Source: Chenopodium formosanum (lineage: Eukaryota > Streptophyta > Magnoliopsida > Caryophyllales > Amaranthaceae). From it: DNA of 64,000 nucleotides. Under the pieces are notes generated by a model. It was not told the origin of the DNA. It saw nothing but the letters and a program-made list of their open reading frames with translations, and did not search any database. The DNA lies in the NCBI GenBank assembly GCA_024500155.1, contig CM044879.1, forward strand, positions 18,925,572 through 18,989,571, given 5' to 3'. The translations under genes were made by a program, and so were the position numbers. This document shows positions 30,641-40,858 of this stretch, piece after piece; positions within the stretch are counted from its first letter, which is position 1, and every line of letters begins with the position of its first letter.

Positions 30641-33600
30641 ATTAACTTTGTTGAATGCAATTGACTTTCATTTGATTCAAAAAGTTTTGTTTAAATGTGT
30701 TTGACTTTCATTTGACTCAATTAGCTTTGTTGAATGCATTTAACTTCATATGATTCAAAAAGCTTTGTTTGAATGTGTTTGACTTTCATTTGACTAAATT
30801 AGCTTTGTTTAAATTTGTTTGACAGTCATTTGACTCAATTAACTTTGTTGAATGTGTTTGACTTTCATTTCACTCAATTTGCATTGTGGAATGCAATTGA
30901 ATTTCTTTTGATTCAAAAAGCTTTGTTTGAATGTATTTGACTTTCATTTGATTTTAAAAGCTTTGTTGATAGTGTATGACTTTCATTTGACTCAATTAGC
31001 TTTGTTGAGTGCATTTGACTTTCATTTGATAAAAAAAGCTTTGTTTGAAAGTTTTTAACTTTCATTTGACTCAATTAGCGTTGTTGAATGTGTTTGACTT
31101 TCATTTGATTCTAAAAGCTTTGTTGAATATGTTTGACTTTCATTTACCTTAATTAGCTTTGTTGAATGCATTTGACTTTCATTTGATTCAAAAAGCTTTG
31201 TTTGAAAGTTTTTGACTTTCATTTGACTTAATTAGCTTTGTTAAATGTGTTTCACTTTCATTTGATTCTAAAAGCTTTGTTGAATGAGTTTGACTTTCAT
31301 TTTACTCAATTAGCTTTGTTGAATGCATTTGACTATCGTTTGATTCAAAAAGCTTTGTTTGAATGTGTTTGACTTTAATTTGATTCAGTTAGCTTTGTTG
31401 AATGTGTTTGACTTTCATTTACTCAATTAGCATTGTGGAATGCAATTGAATTTCATTTGATTCAAAAAGCTTTGTTTGAATGTATTTGACTTTCATTTGA
31501 TTTTAAAAGCTTTGTTGAAAGTGTTTGATTTTCATTTGACTCAATTAGCTTTGTTGAATGCATTTAACTTTCATTTGATTCAAAAAGCTTTGATTGAATG
31601 TGTTTGACTTTCATTTGACTTAATTAGTTTTGTTGAATGCATTTGACTTTCATTTAATTCAAAAACCTTTGTTTTAATGTGTTTGACTTTCATTTGACTC
31701 AATTAGCTTTGTTGAATGTGTTTGACTTTCATTTGACACAATTAGCTTTAATGAATGCATTAGACTATCATTTGATTCAAAAACCTTTGTTTGAATGTGT
31801 TTGACTTTCATTTGATACAATTAGCTTTGTTGAATGTAATTGCCTTTCATTTGATTCAAAAAGCTTTGGTTGAATGTGTTTGACTTTTATTTGACTCAAT
31901 TAGCTTTGTTGAATGCAACTGACTTTCATTTCATTCAAAATACTTTGTTTGAATGTGTTTGACTTTCATTTGATTCAAAAAGCTGTGTTGAAAGTGTTTG
32001 ACTTTCATTTGACTCAATTAGCTTCGTTGACTGCATTTGACTTTCATTTGATTCAAAAAGCTGTATTGAAAGTGTTTGACTTTCATTTGACTTTCTTTTG
32101 ACTTTCATTTGACTCAATTAGCTTTGTTTGAATGTGTTTGACTTTCATTTCAATCAATTAGCTTTGTTGAATGCATTTGACTTTCATTTGATTCAAAAAG
32201 CTTTGTTTGAATGTGTTTGACTTTCATTTTATTCAAAAAGATTTGTTTGAATGTGTTTGACTTTCATTTGACTTAATTAGCTTTGTTGAATGCATTTGAC
32301 TTTCATTTGACTCGATTAGATTTATTGAATGTGTTTGACTTTCATTTGACTCAATTAGCTTTAATGAATGCATTTGACTTTTACTTTTTGTAAAAACCTT
32401 TGTTTGAATGTGTTTCTCTTTCATTTGAAACAATTAGCTTTGTTGAATGCAATTTATTATCAATTGATTCAAAAAGCTTTGTTTGAATGTGTTTGACTTT
32501 TATTTGACTCAATTAGCTTTGTTGAATGCAATTAACTTTCATTTGATTGAAAAAACTTTGTTTGAATGTGTTTGACTTTCATTTGATTTTAAAAGCTTTG
32601 TTGAAATTGTTTGACTTTCATTTGACTCAATTAGCTTTGTTGAATGCAATTGACTTTCATTTGATTCAAAAAGCTTTAACTTTCATTTGACTCTATTAGC
32701 TTTAATGAATGAATTTGACTTTCATTTTATTCAAAAACCTTTGTTTGAATGTGTTTGACTTTTATTTGACTCAATTAACTTTGTTGAATGCAATTAACTT
32801 TCATTTGATTCAAAAAGCTTTGTTTGAATGTGTTTGACTTTCATTTGACTCAATTAGCTTTGTTGAATGCAATTGACTTTCATTTGATTCTAAAAGGTTT
32901 GTTTGAATGTGTTTGACTTTTATTTGACTCAATTAACATTGTTGAATGCAATTGACTTTCATTTGATTAAAAAAACTTTGTTTAAATGTGTTTGACTTTC
33001 ATTTGATTCTAAAAGCTTTGTTGAAAGTGTTTGACTTTCATTTGACTCAATTAGCTTTGTTGAATGCATTTGACCTTCAGTTGATTCAAAAACCTTTGTT
33101 TGAAAGTGTTTGACTTTCATTTGATTTAAAAATCTTTGTTTGAATGTGTTTGACATTCACTTGAGTCAATTAGCATTGTGGAATGCAATTGACTTTCATT
33201 TGAATAGAAAAGCTTTGTTTGAATGTATTTCACTTTCATATGATTCTAAAAGCTTTGTTTGAATGTGTTTGACTTTCATTGAACTCGATTAACTTTTTTA
33301 AATGCAATTGACTTTCATTTTGTTCAAAAAGATTTGTTTAAATGTGTTTGACTTTCATTTGACTCAATTAGCTTTGTTGAATGCATTTAACTTTCATTTG
33401 ATTCAAAAAGATTTGTTTGAATGTGTTTGACTTTTATTTGACTCAATTAGCATTGGGGAATGCATTTGACTTTCATTTGATTCATAAAGCTTTGTTTGAA
33501 TGTGTTTAACTTTCATTTGACTCAATTAGCTTTGTTGAATGCATTTAACTTTCATTTGATTTAAAAAGCTTTGTTTGAATGTGTTTGACTTTCATTTGAC

Positions 33601-36600
33601 TTAATTAGCTTTGTCGAATGTGTTTGACTTTCATTTGACCTAATTAGCATTGTCGAATGCAATTGCATTTCATTTAATTCAAATAGATTTTTTTGAATGA
33701 ATTTTACTTTCATTTGATTCAAAAAGCTTTGTTGAAAGTGTTTGACTTTCATTTGACTCAATTAGCTTTGTTGAATACATTTGACTTTCAATTGATTTAA
33801 AAGCTTTGTTTGAATGTGTTTAACTTTCATTTGACTCTATTAGCTTTAATGAAGGCAATTGACTTTCATTTGATTCAAAAAGCTTTGTATAAATGTGTTT
33901 GACTTTCATTTGACTCAATTAGCTTTGTTGAATGCATTTGACTTCATATGTTTTAAAAAGCTTTGTTTGAATGTGTTTGACTTTCATTTGACTCAATTAG
34001 CTTTGTTTGAATTTGTTTGACATTCATTTGACTCAATTAACTTTGTTGAATGTGTTTGACTTTCATTTGACTCCATTAGCATTGTCGAATGCAATTGACG
34101 TTCATTTGATTCAAAAAGCTTTGTTTAATTGTATTTAACTTTCATTTGATTCTAAAAGCTTTGTTGAAAGTGTTTGACTTTCATTTGACTCAATTAGGTT
34201 TGTTGAATGTGTTTGACTTTCATTTGACTCAATTAGCTTTGTTGAATGCATTTGACTTTCATTTGATTCATAAACCTTTGTTTGAATGTGTTTGACTTTC
34301 ATTTGACTCAACTAACTTTGTTGAATGCAATTGACTTTCATTTGACTCAATTAGCATTGTGGAATGCAATTGACTTTCATTTGATTCAAAAATCTTTGTT
34401 TGAATGTATTTGACTTTCATTAGATTCTAAAAGCTTTGTTGAAAGTGTTAGACTATCATTTTACTCATTTAGCATTGTGGAATGCAATTGACTTTCATTT
34501 GATTCAAAAAGCTTTGTTTAAATGTATTTGACTTTCATTTGATTCTAAAAGCTTTGTTGAAAGTGTTTGACTTTCATTTGACTCAATTAGCATTGTTGAA
34601 TGCATTTGACTTTCATTTGATTCTAAAAGCGTTGTTTAAATGTGTTTGACTTTCATTTGACACAATTAGGTTTGTTGAATGTGTTTGAATTTCATATGAC
34701 CTAATTAGCATTGTAGAATGCAATTGACTTTTTTTAATTCAAAAAGCATTTTTTGAATGTATTTGACTTTCATTTGATTCAAAAACCTTTGATAAAAGTG
34801 TTTGACTTTCATTTGACTCAATTAGCTTTGTTGACTGCATTTGACTTTCATTTGATTCAAAAAGTTTGTTTGAAAGTGTTTGACTTTCATTTGACTCAAT
34901 TAGCTTTGTTGAATGTGTTTGACTTTCATTTGATTCAAAAAGTTTGTTTGAAAGTGTTTGACTTTCATTTGACTCAATTAGCTTTGTTGAATGTGTTTGA
35001 CTTTCATTTGACCTAATTAGCATTGTGGAATGCAATTGACTTTCATTTAATTCAAAAAGCTTTTTTTGAATGTATTTTACTTTCATTTGATTCAAAAAGC
35101 TTTGTTGAAAGTGTTTGACTTTCATTTGACTCAATTTGCTTTGTTGAATGCATTTTCCTTTCATTTGATTCAAAAAGCTTTGTTCGAAGGTTTTTGACTT
35201 TCATTTGACTAAATTAGCTTTGCTGGATGTGTTTGACTTTCATTTGACTCAATTAGCTTTAATGAATGCATTTGACTATCATTTGATTCATAAACCTTTG
35301 TTTGAATGTGTTTGACTTTCATTTGACTCATTTAACTTTGTTGAATGAAATTGACTTTCATTTGACACAATTAGCATTGTGGAATGCAATTGACTTTCAT
35401 TTGATTCTAAATGCTTTGTTTGAATGTATTTGACTTTCATTTGATTCTAAAAGCTTTGTTGAAAGTGTTTGACTATCATTTGACTCAATTAGCAGTGTGG
35501 AATGCAATTAGACTTTTATTTGATTCTAAAAGATTTATTGAAAGTGTTTGACTTTCATATGACTCAATTAGCTTTGTTGAATGCATTTGACTTTCAATTG
35601 ATTCAAAAAGTGTTGTTTGAATGTGTATGACTTTCATTTGACCTAATTAGCATTGTGGAATGCAATTCACTTCCATTTAATTCAAAAAGCTCTTTTTGAA
35701 TGTATGACTTTCATTTGATTTAAAAAGTTTGTTAAAAGTGTTTGACTTTCATTTGACTCAATTAGCTTTGTTGAATGCATTTGACTTTCATTTGACTCAA
35801 TTAGCATTAATGAATGCAGTTGACTTTCATTTGATTCAAAACCTTTGTTTGAATGTCTTTGACTTTCATTTGACTCAATTAGCTTTGTTGAATGCAATTG
35901 ACTTTCATTTGATTCAATTAGCATTGTGGAATGCAATTGACTTTCATTTGATTCAAAAAGCTTTGTTTGAATGTATTTGACTTTCATTTGATTCTAAAAG
36001 CTTTGTTGAAAGTGTTTGACTTTCATTTAACTCAATTAGCTTTGTTTCAATACATTTGACTGTCATTTGATTTAAAAAGCTTTGTTTGAATGTGTTTAAC
36101 TTTCATTTAACTCTATTAGCTTTAATGAATGTGTTTAACTTTCATTTGATTCAAAAATCTTTGTTTGAATGTGTTAAACATTCATTTGACTCAATTAACT
36201 TTGATGAATGCAATTGACTAATATTTGATTCAAAATGCTTTATTTAAATGTGTTTGACTTTCATTTGACTCAATTAGCTTTGTTGAATGCATTTTACTTT
36301 CATTTGATACAAAAAGCTTTGTTTGATGGTGTTTGACTTTAATTTGACTTAATTACCTTTGTTCAATGTGTTTGACTTTCATTTGACTCAATTAGCTTTT
36401 TTGAATGCAATTGACTTTCATTTGACTCAATTAGCATTGTGGAATGCAATTGACTTTAATTTGATTCAAAAAGCTTTGTTTGAATGTATTTGACTTTCAT
36501 TTGATTCAATTAGCTTTGTTGAATGCATTTAATTTTCATTTGATTCAAAAAGCATTGTTTGAATGTGTTTCACTTTCATTTCAATCTATTAGATTTAATG

Positions 36601-37783
36601 AATGCATCTGACTTTCAATTGATTTAAAAACCTTTGTTTAAATGTGTTTGACTTTCATTTGACTCAATTAGCTTTGTTGAATGCGTTTGACTTTCATTTG
36701 ACTCAGTTAGCTTTGTTGAATGCAATTGACTTTCATTTGATTCAAAAAGCTTGGTTGAATGCATTTGACATTCATTTGACTCAATAGGCTTTGTTTGAAT
36801 GTGTTTGACTTTCATTTGATTTAGGTAGCTTAGTTAAATGTGTTTGACTTTTATTTGACTCAATTAGCATTGTGGAATGCAATTGAATTTTATTTGATTC
36901 AAAAAGCTTTGTTTGAATGTATTTGACTTTTATTTGATTTTAAAAGCTTTGTTGATAGTGTTTGACATTCATTTGACTCAATTAGCTTTGTTGAATGCAT
37001 TTGACTTTCATTTGATTCAATTAGCTTTGTTGAATGTGTTTGACTTTCATTTGATTCTAAAAGCTTTGTTGAATGTGTTTGACTTTGATTTAATTCAATT
37101 AGCTTTGTTGAATGCATTTGAATTTCATTTGATTCAAAAAGCTTTGTTTGAAAGTGTTTGACTTTCGTTTGACTCAATTAGCTTTGTTGAATGTGTTTGA
37201 CTTTCATTTGAATCTAAAAGCTTTGTTGAATGTGTTTGACTTTCGTTTAACTCAATTAGCTTTGTTGAATGCATTTGACTTTCATTTGATTCAAGAAGCT
37301 TTGTTTAAATGTGTTTGACTTTCATTTAATTCAGTTAGCTTTGTTGAAAGTGTTTGACTTTCATTTGACTCAATTAGCGTTGTGGAATGCAATTGAATTT
37401 TATTTGATTCAAAAAGCTTTCTTTGAATGTATTTGACTTTCATTGGATTTTTATAAGCTTTGTTTAAAGTGTTTGACTTTCATTGGACTCAATTAGCTTT
37501 GTTGAATGCATTTGACTTTCATTTGATTCAAAAAGCTTTGTTTGAATGTGTTTGACTTTTATTTGACTCAATTAGCTTTGTTGAATGCATTTGACTTTCA
37601 TTTAATTCAAAAAGCTTTGTTTGAGTGTGTTTGACTTTCATTTTACTCTATTAGCTTTGTTGAATGTGTTTAACTTTCATTTGACTCAATTAGCTTTAAT
37701 GAATGCATTTGACTTTCATTTGATTCCTAAACCTATGTTTAATGTGTTTGACTTTCATTTGACTCAATTAGCTTTGTTGAATG
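30641..37783. repeat. 39-bp satellite array up to the retrotransposon insertion
   Basis: Monomers continue without strand switch to the left edge of the element. Local duplicates occur, for example an 81-bp repeat at 34860-34990 that doubles an AAAAAGTTTGTTTGAAAG unit. The stretch from 37032 to about 37580 is also present on the far side of the retrotransposon at 50149-50697, with an offset that implies a 747-bp period before insertion. No gene is visible. Confidence 0.93.
37779..37783. repeat. Target site duplication, left copy (GAATG)
   Basis: GAATG lies immediately before the TG of the 5' LTR and is repeated exactly after the CA of the 3' LTR. Five base pairs is the usual staggered-cut size for Ty3/gypsy integrases. 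The target lies inside a satellite monomer (TTGTTGAATGTG), so the pentamer is common locally and could match by chance. The exact LTR ends on both sides support a true duplication. Confidence 0.9.
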
Positions 37784-37787
37784 TGTT

Positions 37788-37805
37788 TAGGGTAAAAATA
37801 CCCTA
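37788..37805. repeat. Terminal inverted motif TAGGGTA...TACCCTA
   Basis: TAGGGTA, four A residues, then TACCCTA form a perfect 7-bp inverted repeat just inside the LTR end. The 3' LTR has one arm altered (TACCCCA). A related inverted repeat occurs at 38063-38081. Confidence 0.7.
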
Positions 37806-37807
37806 GG

Positions 37808-38024
37808 TACGTGGCCCAATCTCATAGTGACACGTGGCCCAATAAATAGGTGACATGTGGCCCTATGAGAATGTGACACGTGTCCACTTGTCATAGTGAC
37901 ACATGTCAGCCATCTCTAAATGCCGCAATGCTGAAATCAGAAAGAGAAAAGGGCCCTGATGACCTCAGGCCCAAATCCCGAGAAAACCTTGAAAGCCGTA
38001 AAACGGCGCCCCCTACGACACGTG
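37808..38024 (+). promoter_or_regulatory. Cluster of G-box (CACGTG) motifs in the LTR
   Basis: CACGTG occurs at 37831-37836, 37877-37882 and 38019-38024, with related TACGTGG at 37808 and CATGTG at 37855 and 37902. Several sit in a repeated GTGACACGTGGCCC context spaced about 25 bp apart. G-boxes are bound by plant bZIP and bHLH factors, including ABA-responsive ones. Position upstream of the TATA box fits an enhancer role in U3; function is inferred. Confidence 0.6.
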
Positions 38025-38062
38025 GCGACTTCTGATTGCGCAGCCAATCATGTCACGAAATT

Positions 38063-38081
38063 CTAGGGTAATAAACCCTAG
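38063..38081. promoter_or_regulatory. Inverted repeat with telo-box motif
   Basis: CTAGGGT, AATAA, ACCCTAG is a perfect 7-bp inverted repeat 22 bp upstream of the LTR TATA box. One arm contains AAACCCTA, the plant telo-box, known from promoters of growth-related genes. The 3' LTR keeps it intact at 49860-49878. Confidence 0.5.
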
Positions 38082-38102
38082 AGTGGTACATGTTCTCACC
38101 CC

Positions 38103-38110
38103 TATAAATA
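38103..38110 (+). promoter_or_regulatory. TATA box of the 5' LTR
   Basis: TATAAATA lies 319 bp into the LTR, at the same offset as in the 3' LTR (49900-49907). Transcription would start roughly 30 bp downstream, giving a U3 of about 350 bp and an R-U5 of about 215 bp. The pyrimidine-rich CTCTCTACTTTCTCTCTCT stretch at 38188-38207 lies in the leader. Confidence 0.75.
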
Positions 38111-38353
38111 CCCCAATCATTTATGATGGGAGGGGGATTTTTTTTGGCGACATAACATAAATATAGAGCATTAAAAAGCTCCAACTTCTCTCTACTTTCT
38201 CTCTCTAGCCTTTTCCGTTTCCGTTCACTAACTTGAGCGTCGGAGGCGAATATTCCGTACACCGGAATATTCGTTATTTTGCAGGTGTCCGAGTCTCATT
38301 GCCAGCAGAGCGTGACCAGTATCCGAGAGAATCACAAAAAACCCCGAAACATT

Positions 38354-38371
38354 TGGCGCCGTCTGTGGGGA
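38354..38371 (+). other. Primer binding site
   Basis: TGGCGCCGTCTGTGGGGA starts two bases after the LTR end. The TGGCGCC start is complementary to the CCA-containing 3' end of a plant tRNA; its first nine bases fit tRNA-Asp, while the rest matches less well, and another tRNA such as an Arg isoacceptor cannot be excluded. It primes minus-strand synthesis. The gag start codon follows only 12 bases later, an unusually short leader. Confidence 0.85.
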
Positions 38372-38383
38372 TACTCGTCCGTT

Positions 38384-40852
38384 ATGGCAATAGACGGTCA
38401 GGCACCTAATCCTGGACCTCGTCCAGGCGAGGATGGATATGTAGAGGACATATGTACTACCATACACTCAAGCAATCCTTTGACTGCCTCATTTGAAGAG
38501 GCCGAACAACCTTCCCCAGCTGCCTTAATGGCCGAGCTGACTAAGCTTCGCAAGGAGTTAGCGGCTGTCCAGCACAAAGGGGGAGGAAGCACCTCTAAGA
38601 AAGCCAACAACAAGACCAATGCAACCGATGCTGGTAATACCCCATTCCGTCGTCCGCACGGAAGGTCTCCCCGAGTCCCTCGGACCAATTTCTCTGACCT
38701 GCTGGCGAAAACACAGTCGGCTGGGGGGAAGGGCAGACAGCCAAAAAGAGTAGAGGCTGAACCGTCCCAGCGTTTTAAGGATGCAAGGGACTACATTCGG
38801 CACAAACAAAGGGAGAGGGCCGCATACTCTGACACGGCCTCTACCCCAACCATGCCGGAGGGAGTCTCCAACCAATCTTTCTCCCAATACACCAACACGG
38901 CTGCTTCTAGCAAGAGTCATACTATTACTCCCCGACCAATTCAGCCGTTGCCATATCAGCCCCCTCAGGTACTCAATGGGTGGATGCAACCAACTCCCCA
39001 AGTTTTTGGGCAAAATGGGCCGTATGGTCAGATGTTTGGCCAGACTCCCTACCTGGCTGGAACGTCCGTTCAGCCTCAGCCCATTGATTGGCAGATGCGT
39101 TTGTTGAATTTGGGAGATAAGCCGCCTCCGTTTTCGCAAGGCATATTAGCGTCTCCTCAACCAGCAAAAGTGAAGAGTGTACTAGTGGGTGCCTATGATG
39201 GTATGGGCAACCCAGAAGAGCATGTTACCTCGTATAGGAATCTGATGTACTTGCAAAGTGTAGATGATGCTACATGGTGTAGATGCTTTCCGGCCACTCT
39301 CAAAGGGGTAGCTCAGGATTGGTTTAACAGCCTCCTAGCCGGATGCATCAATTGCTTTACCACCCTCAGTTTGTTGTTTGTGGGAAACTTCTCATACAAC
39401 ATCCCACCAAGAAAGACAAGTCTCAACTTGGCTACAATTGTCCAAGAAAAGAATGAAGGACTACGCTCGTACGTCCAAAGGTTTAACCAAGAAAAAGCCC
39501 AAATTCATAATCTTCCGGATGAAATGGCTTACTCAGAATTTCTCCGGGGATTAAGGCATAATGGTTTTAAGTTTGATTTGGTAAGGAAAAAGATACGGTC
39601 ATACGCAGGTGTATTGCGGGAAGCCGAAGCCTATATTGAGGCCGCGGATTTTTGTTCGCTCACCAAATCAGAACAGCCGGCCAAGGGGGCTGAGAAGAAA
39701 CAATCTTCTCGGCAAGACTCGGCCGGCCGAAAGAAAGAAAGAAACAAAAGAAAAGAAATCTGGGTAGCTGATGACCAGCAACCCAAGTCAAAGAAAACCA
39801 AGACATACGAGCCTCAGCATGAGTTCAACAAGGATGGGTACTCTATTTTGATGGAGATAAAAGACAAGTTTGAGTTTGAGAAGCCTCAGCCTTTGAGAGG
39901 CTCAGCCCAGTACAGAAACAAAAACAAGTATTGTCATTACCACAAGGATGTGGGTCATGACACGAATGAGTGTATCAATTTGAAGAGACTTTTGGATAAG
40001 TTGGCCGACAAGGGTCTGCTGAAACCCTATGTGACCAAGTCCAAATTCACCTTCAAACGGACAGACAACACGTCCGAGAAAAAGCAACAAAGCGAAAAGA
40101 AGAATGACAAGGAAGATGATGGGAATAGCACTGATTCAGGTTTTGTGGCCGTCATATCAGGAAGCTTTGCCTCAGGCGGCCCTACCATGAAAGGAATCAA
40201 GCAGGACGCTCGAAACCTGTCAAATGTGATGCAAATGGACGTTGTTAAAGCCGAGCCATTTCCTGAAGTGATCATAAGTGAAGCTGACCGTGGCGAGGTC
40301 AGAGCTTTGCACAATGACCCCATGGTCTTTGTAATGAAAATAGCAAATTTGAAGGTGGGACGGATATTGATTGATACGGGAAGTTCGGCCGATATCATAA
40401 GTCTCTCTGCCTTGAGGAATTTAAGCTTCCCAGAAGATGCTCTCCAAGATATAACTCATCCCTTAGTAGGATTTGGGGGGAATATCATTCATCCCGTCGG
40501 ACGGATTGACCTTCCCATCCGTTTCGGGCAGAAGGGGGAAGGAAGAGACATGGTCGTCCGTTTCCTTGTGGTAAAAGAGTTGACTGGGTACAACGTAATC
40601 CTTGGCCGCCCTACTCTCAATGCAGCCAAGGCGGTCATAGTGCCCCACTTGATGTTGCTAAAGTTTGAAAGGTCAGACGGAAAAATCGGAACAATTCAAG
40701 GAAGTCAGAAAATAGCCAAGGAATGTAATCAGCTGGCCGTGAAACCAACCGCACGCGGCCCAAAGTTGTCCGAGGTAAAGGAGGAAGGAACCTCACTCCC
40801 AGCATACCAGGTCGGCCAGAAGCGTAAGGCGACCAGGACAGAGGAAGCCTAG
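38384..40852 (+). CDS. gag-pro: Gag-protease polyprotein (822 aa)
   Basis: The start chosen is the first ATG in frame, 33 bp past the LTR; the frame is open further upstream only without an ATG. Residues 1-250 are Pro, Gln and Ser rich with little structure. A retrotransposon Gag capsid domain lies around residues 280-400 (W298 region, and NLPDEMAYSEFLRGLR). A basic Lys-rich stretch follows, then a zinc knuckle of the form C-x2-H-x4-H-x4-C at C517, H520, H525 and C530. The aspartic protease has the catalytic DTGSS at D664-S668 and a downstream ILGRP motif. Gag packages RNA into particles; the protease cuts the polyprotein. It ends in TAG, with pol in the same frame six bases on. No frameshift or early stop is seen. 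Confidence 0.93.
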   Translation: MAIDGQAPNPGPRPGEDGYVEDICTTIHSSNPLTASFEEAEQPSPAALMAELTKLRKELAAVQHKGGGSTSKKANNKTNATDAGNTPFRRPHGRSPRVPRTNFSDLLAKTQSAGGKGRQPKRVEAEPSQRFKDARDYIRHKQRERAAYSDTASTPTMPEGVSNQSFSQYTNTAASSKSHTITPRPIQPLPYQPPQVLNGWMQPTPQVFGQNGPYGQMFGQTPYLAGTSVQPQPIDWQMRLLNLGDKPPPFSQGILASPQPAKVKSVLVGAYDGMGNPEEHVTSYRNLMYLQSVDDATWCRCFPATLKGVAQDWFNSLLAGCINCFTTLSLLFVGNFSYNIPPRKTSLNLATIVQEKNEGLRSYVQRFNQEKAQIHNLPDEMAYSEFLRGLRHNGFKFDLVRKKIRSYAGVLREAEAYIEAADFCSLTKSEQPAKGAEKKQSSRQDSAGRKKERNKRKEIWVADDQQPKSKKTKTYEPQHEFNKDGYSILMEIKDKFEFEKPQPLRGSAQYRNKNKYCHYHKDVGHDTNECINLKRLLDKLADKGLLKPYVTKSKFTFKRTDNTSEKKQQSEKKNDKEDDGNSTDSGFVAVISGSFASGGPTMKGIKQDARNLSNVMQMDVVKAEPFPEVIISEADRGEVRALHNDPMVFVMKIANLKVGRILIDTGSSADIISLSALRNLSFPEDALQDITHPLVGFGGNIIHPVGRIDLPIRFGQKGEGRDMVVRFLVVKELTGYNVILGRPTLNAAKAVIVPHLMLLKFERSDGKIGTIQGSQKIAKECNQLAVKPTARGPKLSEVKEEGTSLPAYQVGQKRKATRTEEA

Positions 40853-40858
40853 CAACTA
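40850..40858 (+). promoter_or_regulatory. Leaky stop codon context (TAG CAA CTA) between gag-pro and pol
   Basis: The gag-pro stop TAG is followed by CAACTA, which fits CAR-YYA, the context that drives readthrough of UAG in tobamoviruses. The gag-pro frame and the pol frame are identical (both position 2 modulo 3), so misreading this single codon yields one Gag-Pro-Pol protein with no frameshift. Pol also has its own ATG at 40859, so reinitiation is an alternative. Splicing around the stop, as described for the related Ogre elements, is a third possibility; I see no strong evidence for it here. Confidence 0.7.

Larger units (their letters stand above)
37784..38351 (+). repeat. 5' long terminal repeat, 568 bp
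   Basis: Begins TGTTTAGGG and ends CCGAAACA, the same length as the 3' copy. Eight substitutions separate the two: near 37804 (T/C), 37856 (T/C, turning a CACGTG in the 3' copy into CATGTG here), 37925 (G/C), 37991 (G/A), 38084 (T/G), 38264 (G/A), 38268 (T/A) and 38327 (A/G). There are no indels. At plant LTR rates commonly used for dating, this corresponds to roughly half a million to one million years; that is inference. The LTR supplies the promoter for the sense transcript. Confidence 0.96.

Noticed and set aside
1207..37177. Many open frames of 60-144 codons on both strands in the left satellite, with 13-residue repeats such as ESNESQTHSTKLI or FDFHLTQLALLNV
   Set aside because: The 39-bp monomer is exactly 13 codons, so stop-free frames repeat automatically. 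They occur on both strands at once, break wherever a 40-bp monomer shifts the frame, and lack any start or promoter context.
1..37783. CRISPR-like array of short repeats
   Set aside because: The units are contiguous without unique spacers, in a plant-like context; this is a satellite.
1..37783. Intrinsic DNA curvature from phased A-tracts
   Set aside because: The A5 tracts occur in only some monomers, and 39-40 bp spacing is not a whole number of helical turns, so phasing is poor.
38053..38262. Minus-strand open frame in both LTRs (also at 49850-50059)
   Set aside because: It lies in the promoter and leader of the LTR and has no recognised domain; conservation is explained by LTR identity.
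38275..38284. Splice acceptor-like TTATTTTGCAGGT in U5 of the LTR
   Set aside because: Good acceptor shape, but I found no convincing donor upstream in the transcribed leader, so I do not call a leader intron.
38279..38383. Upstream extension of the gag frame into the LTR
   Set aside because: It is open but has no ATG; the first ATG is 38384, after the primer binding site.
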